From positions 558,001-622,000 of the forward strand of contig NZ_VTWS01000001.1 in the NCBI RefSeq assembly GCF_008727875.1: a DNA stretch of 64,000 nucleotides, given 5' to 3'. Below, piece after piece: positions 58,698-64,000 of the stretch. Made by a program: the position numbers and the translations under genes. The notes beneath the pieces were generated by a model. It was given only the letters and a program-made list of their open reading frames with translations. It made no database searches and was not told the DNA's origin. The stretch's first letter is position 1. Each line of letters starts with the position of its first letter. This DNA comes from Larkinella humicola (lineage in GTDB: Bacteria; Bacteroidota; Bacteroidia; Cytophagales; Spirosomataceae).

Positions 58698-59891
58698 TTG
58701 AAGAACAACACAGTAGTAACCCACCGGCAACTGTTTTTTCAGCATGTCGCCCAAACGTCCGACTTTCCCCTGGCTCTCGAAATCGAGCGGGCGGAGGGCA
58801 TTTATCTGTACGGAACCGGCCAGCGCTACATCGATCTGATCTCCGGCATCGGCGTGAGCAACGTTGGTCACCGCCATCCGCGCGTGCTGACGGCCATTCA
58901 GGAGCAACTGGATAAATACCTGCATTTGATGGTCTACGGCGAATATGTGCAGACGCCCCAGGTTGAACTGGCCCACGCGCTAGCCCAAACGCTGCCGGAA
59001 CCGCTATCCAGCGTCTATTTCACCAACTCCGGTACGGAAGCCATCGAAGGCACCATGAAGCTGGCCAAACGCTTTACGGGACGGCGGGAAATCATTTCCT
59101 GTTTCAATGCCTACCACGGGGCCACACAGGGCGCGCTTTCGCTGTCGGGGAGTGAGAATTTCAAACGAAGCTTCCGCCCCCTCCTCCCCGGCATTCGGCA
59201 CATCCAGCACGGTGACTGGCAGCACCTGGAGAAAATCACCCCAAAAACCGCTGCCGTGATTCTGGAAGTGGTGCAGGGCGAAGCGGGCGTTCGCGTGCCG
59301 AAAGCCTCGTATCTTCAGGCCGTGCGGCAACGGTGTACGGAGGTGGGCGCGTTGCTGGTTTTTGATGAAATTCAAACCGGTTTTGGGCGAACCGGAACCT
59401 TCTGGGCCTTCGAAGATTTTGGAGTTGTTCCCGACGTGCTGGTTTGCGCCAAAGGCATGGGGGGTGGTATGCCGATCGGCGCGTTCATCAGTTCGGCGGA
59501 AATCATGAGCGTTTTCAAAACCAACCCGATTCTGGGCCACATCACGACGTTTGGGGGCCACCCGGTTTGCTCGGCGGCTTCGCTAGCTACCCTGCGCGTT
59601 GTTCTGGACGGAAAACTGCACGAACAGGCCGAAGCCAAAGGCCAGTTGTTCAAGCAGTTGCTGGTACATCCGGCCATCAAAGAAGTCCGGGGTAAAGGGC
59701 TGATGCTGGCGGCCGAATTTGAATCGTTCGACGTTTTAAAACCGGTCATTGACCGGGCCATTGCGAAGGGCGTGATTACGGACTGGTTTCTGTTCTGCGA
59801 CAATTCCATGCGCATTGCGCCCCCGCTGATCATCACCGAGGAGCAGATTCGGGAAGCCTGTGCGGTGATTCTAAACGCCATCGATTCCTAA
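58698..59891 (+). CDS. Class III PLP aminotransferase (acetylornithine/ornithine type)
   Basis: 397 residues. PLP-binding lysine in CAKGMGGGMP; GLISGIGVSNVGHRHP near the N-terminus (written from SGIGVSNVGHRHPRV), TNSGTEAIEG, VFDEIQTGFGRTG (Asp that pairs with the PLP ring) and TFGGHPVCSAA. The enzyme transfers an amino group, likely from an omega-amino acid. Exact substrate is open (acetylornithine, ornithine or 4-aminobutyrate). Start at TTG 58698, since the promoter element covers the earlier TTG. Confidence 0.88.
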   Translation: MKNNTVVTHRQLFFQHVAQTSDFPLALEIERAEGIYLYGTGQRYIDLISGIGVSNVGHRHPRVLTAIQEQLDKYLHLMVYGEYVQTPQVELAHALAQTLPEPLSSVYFTNSGTEAIEGTMKLAKRFTGRREIISCFNAYHGATQGALSLSGSENFKRSFRPLLPGIRHIQHGDWQHLEKITPKTAAVILEVVQGEAGVRVPKASYLQAVRQRCTEVGALLVFDEIQTGFGRTGTFWAFEDFGVVPDVLVCAKGMGGGMPIGAFISSAEIMSVFKTNPILGHITTFGGHPVCSAASLATLRVVLDGKLHEQAEAKGQLFKQLLVHPAIKEVRGKGLMLAAEFESFDVLKPVIDRAIAKGVITDWFLFCDNSMRIAPPLIITEEQIREACAVILNAIDS

Positions 59892-59908
59892 AACCGACTC
59901 TCCGGCGA

Positions 59909-61042
59909 CTACGTCCGTTGTTTTACCGAGCGAATGGCAGAACCGTTCCGCACTTCTTCCGTGGCGGTGGTTAGAATCTGATCGCCTTCTTTCACTTCGC
60001 CAAACACCTCGACGCTGTCGCCGTCTTCCAGCCCTTTCTGAACCGGAACCCATTCGGCCTTCTGATTGATCACTTTGACGATGAAAACGCCTGTTGTGGC
60101 ATTGATGACGGCGGATTTGGGCACCACGAAAGTCGTATTTTTGGTCGGTAACGGAATGGTCACCTCTGCAATCATACCCGGCAGGAGTTTGCGGTCGGTA
60201 TTGATGACATCCACTTCGGTTCGTTCCGAGCGCAGGCGTTTGTCGAGCGCCCCCGCCAGCCGTTTCACTTTCCCGCTGAATTTTTTATCGGGATAGGCTT
60301 TCACGGTAAACGTCACCTCATCGTTTAGATCAACATACCCCGTGTAGGCTTCGGGAACGGCAATGACCAGCCGCAGCCGTTTTTGTTCCGTCAGTACGAA
60401 CAGCGGAAACTCCGAACCCTTTCCCGACGGCCCGATGTAGGCCCCGGTGCTGGCATTCCGCAGACTGATAATCCCGCTGAAGGGCGCCCGGATTTCCAGG
60501 TATTTGCGCATGTCAGCCACTTCCCGGTACGACGATTTGGCGGCTTCCAGTTGGGCCAGATCCGATTCTTTTTTCGCCAGCGTCTGTTCAATCATCGTTT
60601 GGGCGACGGTTCCCGGTGTTTTGGCGGCATCCACATAGCGGTCGTAATTGGCCTTGCTGGCGATGTACAAGGCTTCCTGCGACTTCAGTCTCGACTGGGC
60701 AGCCGCCAGTTGTGCGTTCAGTTCGGGGGCTTCGGCCAGGGCCAGCAACTGCCCTTCTTTCACTTCCGTGCCCACGTCGGCATGAATGGATTTAATAAAG
60801 CCGCTCACCTTGGCGTACAGATCCACATCCCGAAACGCCACCAGTTCGCCGGGAATCTGCAGGCTCGACGAGAGTTTGCCCTTGCGCAACGCAATCACTT
60901 CCAGCGGCTCCGGCTCCTCCGCTACGGCCGTTTTTTCCGTTTTTCCGTCGCTCGAGTGGCATCCATTCAGGGAACTGACCACCAAAATGCCGGAAATAAC
61001 CGCCAATACTGAAAACCCTACTCTGTTAATTAACCGATTCAT
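59909..61042 (-). CDS. RND efflux periplasmic adaptor (membrane fusion protein)
   Basis: 377 residues. Lipoprotein signal with lipobox at SLNGC (Cys28), then barrel/lipoyl/hairpin/beta domains of MFP proteins: LQIPGELVAFRDVDLYAKVSGFIKSI, a coiled-coil hairpin (about 100-165), and RLAGALDKRLRSERTEVDV. Links the inner-membrane RND pump to an outer-membrane channel. Start at ATG 61042, so the gene overlaps the RND 3' end by 17 bases, tight coupling. No TolC-type gene within the window. Confidence 0.9.
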   Translation of the reverse strand: MNRLINRVGFSVLAVISGILVVSSLNGCHSSDGKTEKTAVAEEPEPLEVIALRKGKLSSSLQIPGELVAFRDVDLYAKVSGFIKSIHADVGTEVKEGQLLALAEAPELNAQLAAAQSRLKSQEALYIASKANYDRYVDAAKTPGTVAQTMIEQTLAKKESDLAQLEAAKSSYREVADMRKYLEIRAPFSGIISLRNASTGAYIGPSGKGSEFPLFVLTEQKRLRLVIAVPEAYTGYVDLNDEVTFTVKAYPDKKFSGKVKRLAGALDKRLRSERTEVDVINTDRKLLPGMIAEVTIPLPTKNTTFVVPKSAVINATTGVFIVKVINQKAEWVPVQKGLEDGDSVEVFGEVKEGDQILTTATEEVRNGSAIRSVKQRT

Positions 61043-64000
61043 ATACGCCGGGAATATAATGTTTACTTTCTTTATCTTCAGGGTCCAACGAAACCGACTG
61101 GGTCGATGATTTTTCCTGCACCCAGGCAAATACCAGCGGCAAAATATGCAAAGCCGCAAACGTCGAAGCGATCAGTCCGCCAATGACGGCCCGGCCCAGC
61201 GGGGCGGTTTGTGAACCGCCTTCACCAAATCCGAGGGCCATCGGAAGCATGCCCACCACCATCGCCACGCTGGTCATCAGAATGGGCCGCATCCGCAGCG
61301 AAGCGGCTTCTTTGGCCGCCAGCAAGGCGTTGTGGTTTTTCATCCGCAACTGCTCGGCATTGGTCACCAGCAACACGGCGTTGGAAATGGACACCCCTAC
61401 CGACATAATCATGCCCATGTACGATTGCAGATTGAGCGTAGAACCCGTCAGCAGCAACAGGGCCAGGGAGCCCGCCAAAACCGCCGGAACGGTACACAAA
61501 ACGACCAGCGATACTTTAAACGACTGGAAGTTAGCCGCCAGCATCAGGAAGATCACGATGATGGCCGTTAGCAGACCGGTTTGTAAACTATCCAGGGTTT
61601 CGGTCAGCACCTGTGTTAACCCCCGGGTTTCGATGAGTAAGCCGCGCGGCAATTCTCCCAGATCGGCAATGGCGTTGTTCACGTCTTTCGTCGCCGTTCC
61701 CAAATCCATATCGTTCAAATTAGCCGTCACGGACAAGACCGGTACGGCTCCGATGTTGTCATTTTCGCCGTAGGTCCGGCCTTTTTTTATGGTGGCAATA
61801 TCGCTCAGCACCGGTCGGTTGGCGTTGGGCGTCACCGGAATTTCGCCAATATCGCTGATGTTCGCCATTTTGCTTTCGGGGACCACCACCTGAACACTGT
61901 ACATCTGCGCACTTTTCGGATCAATCCAAACATTTTTTTCAGTGAACCGCGACGAGGATGTCGACGCCGTCAGGGAACGTGAAATTGCCGAGACGTCCGT
62001 TCCCAACTGCGCGGCCCGGATCCGATCAATTTCGATGTTAATTGCGGGATAATTTATCGCCTGACCAATCTGAACATCCCGCAGGTAAGGGATTTTTTTC
62101 AAACTGGCAATTACCTTTTGGGCATATTCTTCGTTTTGCGGTTTATTTTTCCCGATCACCTTCACTTCAATCGGTGTAGGCGAACCCTGACTCAAAATTT
62201 TATCGGTTAACTCTATCGGTTCAAAGGAGAGTTTTATATCCGGCAAAGCGGCCTTCATTTTATCCCGGTACTGGTCCTTTAGCTGATCCAGATCGACGTC
62301 ATAATCGTGATTTAAACTTACCTGCAACACCCCTTCCTGCGGACCGGCCATGAAGAGGTAAATCGGACTGGTTGAAAACTGTGATCCGTGCATCCCCACC
62401 ATAGCCGAGGTAATATCGACGTTCTCTTTTCCCACCAGGTCGTGTAAAACATCAATGGCTTTGAGCATCGTAGTTTCGGTTTTCTCAAGCCGCGTACCAT
62501 CCTGAGCCCGAAGGCGAACCTGAAACTGCCCGGCATTGACCCGAGGCAACACGTCCCGCCCGATGATCGATAAAAAGAAAGCCGTGCTGGCCAGTGCGAT
62601 CACGACATAGCCGACGGTTATGGATTTTTTATAGGGAATCGTCCACGAAATAAACCGCACAAAATTGATCCGAAGCCGCTCGAAACGACCGATTTTACCA
62701 TCGTTGTTGAGGTCAGCCTGGTGCGCTAGTTTCTGTTTTCCGCTCAGGATGCGTTCTTCCGACGACTGGGCCGCCACCGGAATCGACTGGGCCAGTCTGG
62801 CGTCTTGTTTCCCGGCTATTCCGTTGGTTTTAATGACGTGCGCTTTCATCAGCCAGTTTGCCAGCACCGGCACCAGCGTCTGGGCCATGATGTAGGACGT
62901 AATCATGGAAAACGCGATGGCCAGCGAAAGCGGTAAAAACAAGGCACCCGGTATGCCTTTCATGGTGAAGGCCGGGGCAAAAACCGCCAGAATACAGAAG
63001 AGAATCAGTAGTTTAGAGAAGGCGATTTCCTGACAGGCATCCCAGATGGCCAGCGCCTTGGGCTTTTTCATGTCCAGATGCTGGTGTATATTTTCGATCG
63101 TTACGGTCGATTCGTCTACCAGAATTCCGATGGCCAGCGACAACCCGCTCAACGTCATGATGTTGATGGTTTGCCCGAATAGCGATAGGAATAAAACCCC
63201 GGAGATAATACAGATCGGAATGGTAATAATAACGATCAATGCCCCACGCGGATCGCCCAGAAAGAGCAGCACCATTAACCCGGTCAAAATGGCGCCAATG
63301 ACGCCTTCGGTTATCAAACTTTCGACCGAATTGATGACATAAACTGACTGGTCAAACTCATACGACAACTTAACATCTTCGGGTAACAACGACTGAAACC
63401 GGGGCAATTCTTTTTTCAGATTCTGAACCACTTCCCACGTGGAGGCATCGGCTGATTTGGTAATGGGCAAATACACCGAACGACGCCCATTGACCAACAC
63501 ATAACCCGACGTAATATCCGCACCATCTTCCACTTTAGCCACATCCTTGAGGTAGATGTTCTGAACCGTTCCGGTGTATAACGGAATGTTTTCAAAGTCT
63601 TTAACTTCCCTGATGGTGGTGTTGGCGGGCGTAAAATAATTCAGGTCACCCACCCGCACGTTCCCGGCGGGAGTTGCCTGGTTATTAATCCGTAAAGCCG
63701 CTACCAACTGATCAGGCGTAAGATTGTGAGAGCGCAGCAAGGCCGGGTCGGCTTTAATGACAATGGTTCGCGAATTGCCCCCGAAGGGCGCCGGTGCTAC
63801 CAGACCGGGAATTGAACTGAAACCGGCCCGTATGTACACATTCGCCATGTCCTGCAGTTCGTTGTTGGTTCGGATGGGGCTGCTCAACACCAACTGCCCC
63901 ACCGGCAAGGTTGAGGCATCGAACCGAAGGATGAAAGGCGGCTGCGATCCGGGTGGAAAAATGGCCTGCGCCCGGTTGGTATACGACGACACTTCGGCGG
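61026..64000 (-). CDS. RND efflux pump inner-membrane subunit (5' end beyond window)
   Basis: About 990 residues are visible and the frame runs off the right edge, so about the first 100 residues are missing. HAE/AcrB-like: PTRSFILRFDASTLP-type porter sequence (PPFILRFDASTLPVGQ), helices with GILVDESTVTIENIHQHLD, a proton-relay region, and the second half with AIGxxxS-type SVGVSISNAVLLVTNAEQL. An EF-hand-like loop DLNNDGKIGRFE sits in the cytoplasmic TM6-TM7 linker (residues 427-438 of the visible part). Substrate unknown. Confidence 0.9.
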   Translation of the reverse strand, partial: AEVSSYTNRAQAIFPPGSQPPFILRFDASTLPVGQLVLSSPIRTNNELQDMANVYIRAGFSSIPGLVAPAPFGGNSRTIVIKADPALLRSHNLTPDQLVAALRINNQATPAGNVRVGDLNYFTPANTTIREVKDFENIPLYTGTVQNIYLKDVAKVEDGADITSGYVLVNGRRSVYLPITKSADASTWEVVQNLKKELPRFQSLLPEDVKLSYEFDQSVYVINSVESLITEGVIGAILTGLMVLLFLGDPRGALIVIITIPICIISGVLFLSLFGQTINIMTLSGLSLAIGILVDESTVTIENIHQHLDMKKPKALAIWDACQEIAFSKLLILFCILAVFAPAFTMKGIPGALFLPLSLAIAFSMITSYIMAQTLVPVLANWLMKAHVIKTNGIAGKQDARLAQSIPVAAQSSEERILSGKQKLAHQADLNNDGKIGRFERLRINFVRFISWTIPYKKSITVGYVVIALASTAFFLSIIGRDVLPRVNAGQFQVRLRAQDGTRLEKTETTMLKAIDVLHDLVGKENVDITSAMVGMHGSQFSTSPIYLFMAGPQEGVLQVSLNHDYDVDLDQLKDQYRDKMKAALPDIKLSFEPIELTDKILSQGSPTPIEVKVIGKNKPQNEEYAQKVIASLKKIPYLRDVQIGQAINYPAINIEIDRIRAAQLGTDVSAISRSLTASTSSSRFTEKNVWIDPKSAQMYSVQVVVPESKMANISDIGEIPVTPNANRPVLSDIATIKKGRTYGENDNIGAVPVLSVTANLNDMDLGTATKDVNNAIADLGELPRGLLIETRGLTQVLTETLDSLQTGLLTAIIVIFLMLAANFQSFKVSLVVLCTVPAVLAGSLALLLLTGSTLNLQSYMGMIMSVGVSISNAVLLVTNAEQLRMKNHNALLAAKEAASLRMRPILMTSVAMVVGMLPMALGFGEGGSQTAPLGRAVIGGLIASTFAALHILPLVFAWVQEKSSTQSVSLDPEDKESKHYIPGVYESVN

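Noticed and set aside
1-64000. tRNA or rRNA genes
   Set aside because: No cloverleaf-like or rRNA-like sequence was recognised in any intergenic gap; a covariance scan was not possible by eye, so a miss cannot be fully excluded.

Overview
The window looks like a chromosomal stretch from a Bacteroidota bacterium, most likely order Cytophagales (Spirosomaceae-like; genus not resolved). Support: a gliding-motility gldC gene, a long-form IspG, type III glutamine synthetase, Bacteroidota families (DUF4159, the 62-residue DUF6728-like protein, two-component-regulator propellers), and upstream elements fitting the Bacteroidota promoter TTTG-N19..22-TAnnTTTG. Base composition is moderate to slightly GC-rich by eye. 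I see no rRNA, tRNA, CRISPR array, transposase, integrase or prophage gene; both edges cut genes (a propeller sensor on the left, an RND pump on the right).

Layout. 1-9.2 kb: propeller sensor, SRAP DNA-crosslink protein, deoxynucleoside kinase, TrhO tRNA hydroxylase, GNAT, SurE, GH3-family ligase, LysE exporter, Nudix hydrolase, CDF metal transporter. 9.2-19.7 kb: beta-carbonic-anhydrase-like protein, Tat-exported TIM-barrel protein, QueD-FolE pterin pair, a GH109/MFS/GHMP-kinase set that fits N-acetylgalactosamine or galactoside use, IspG, small conserved genes. 19.7-30.7 kb: thioredoxin-TPR, GldC, DUF4197, CinA, a lipoyl E2 acyltransferase, a secreted two-repeat protein, a deoxyribonucleotidase, a fatty-acid desaturase, DUF4159, RsmE, an acidic unknown and a membrane M28 peptidase. 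30.9-41.7 kb: nitrogen genes (GlnN; porin-AmtB), an LTA-synthase-like enzyme, MtaB, and a divergent ferredoxin / LuxC-type acyl-CoA reductase pair.

Two accessory blocks stand out. At 42.6-49.6 kb an ECF sigma factor overlaps a membrane TPR protein with anti-sigma topology, followed by an inverted stand-alone receiver, a second TPR paralogue, a subtilisin lipoprotein and a TPR-CHAT (caspase-like) protein that is predicted to face the periplasm. This could be a protease-driven envelope signalling or conflict module. At 51.5-57.2 kb, a run of esterase, DinB, ATP-grasp, GCS2-type carboxylate-amine ligase, class I glutamine amidotransferase and a second ATP-grasp-like protein resembles an amidoligase pathway for an unknown amide or small peptide.

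A second theme is the non-coding DNA. Gene ends carry long, often perfect inverted repeats in recurrent families: a C/G-rich family near 21.4, 36.8, 50.5 and 55.1 kb; a family of short words such as GGTTTACGGT near 20.9, 44.4 and 52.3 kb; and ATGAACGATGA-, GAGTTAA- or GACCATTG-type words. At 57.23-57.69 kb several inverted repeats are nested concentrically. No gene in the window explains their spread.
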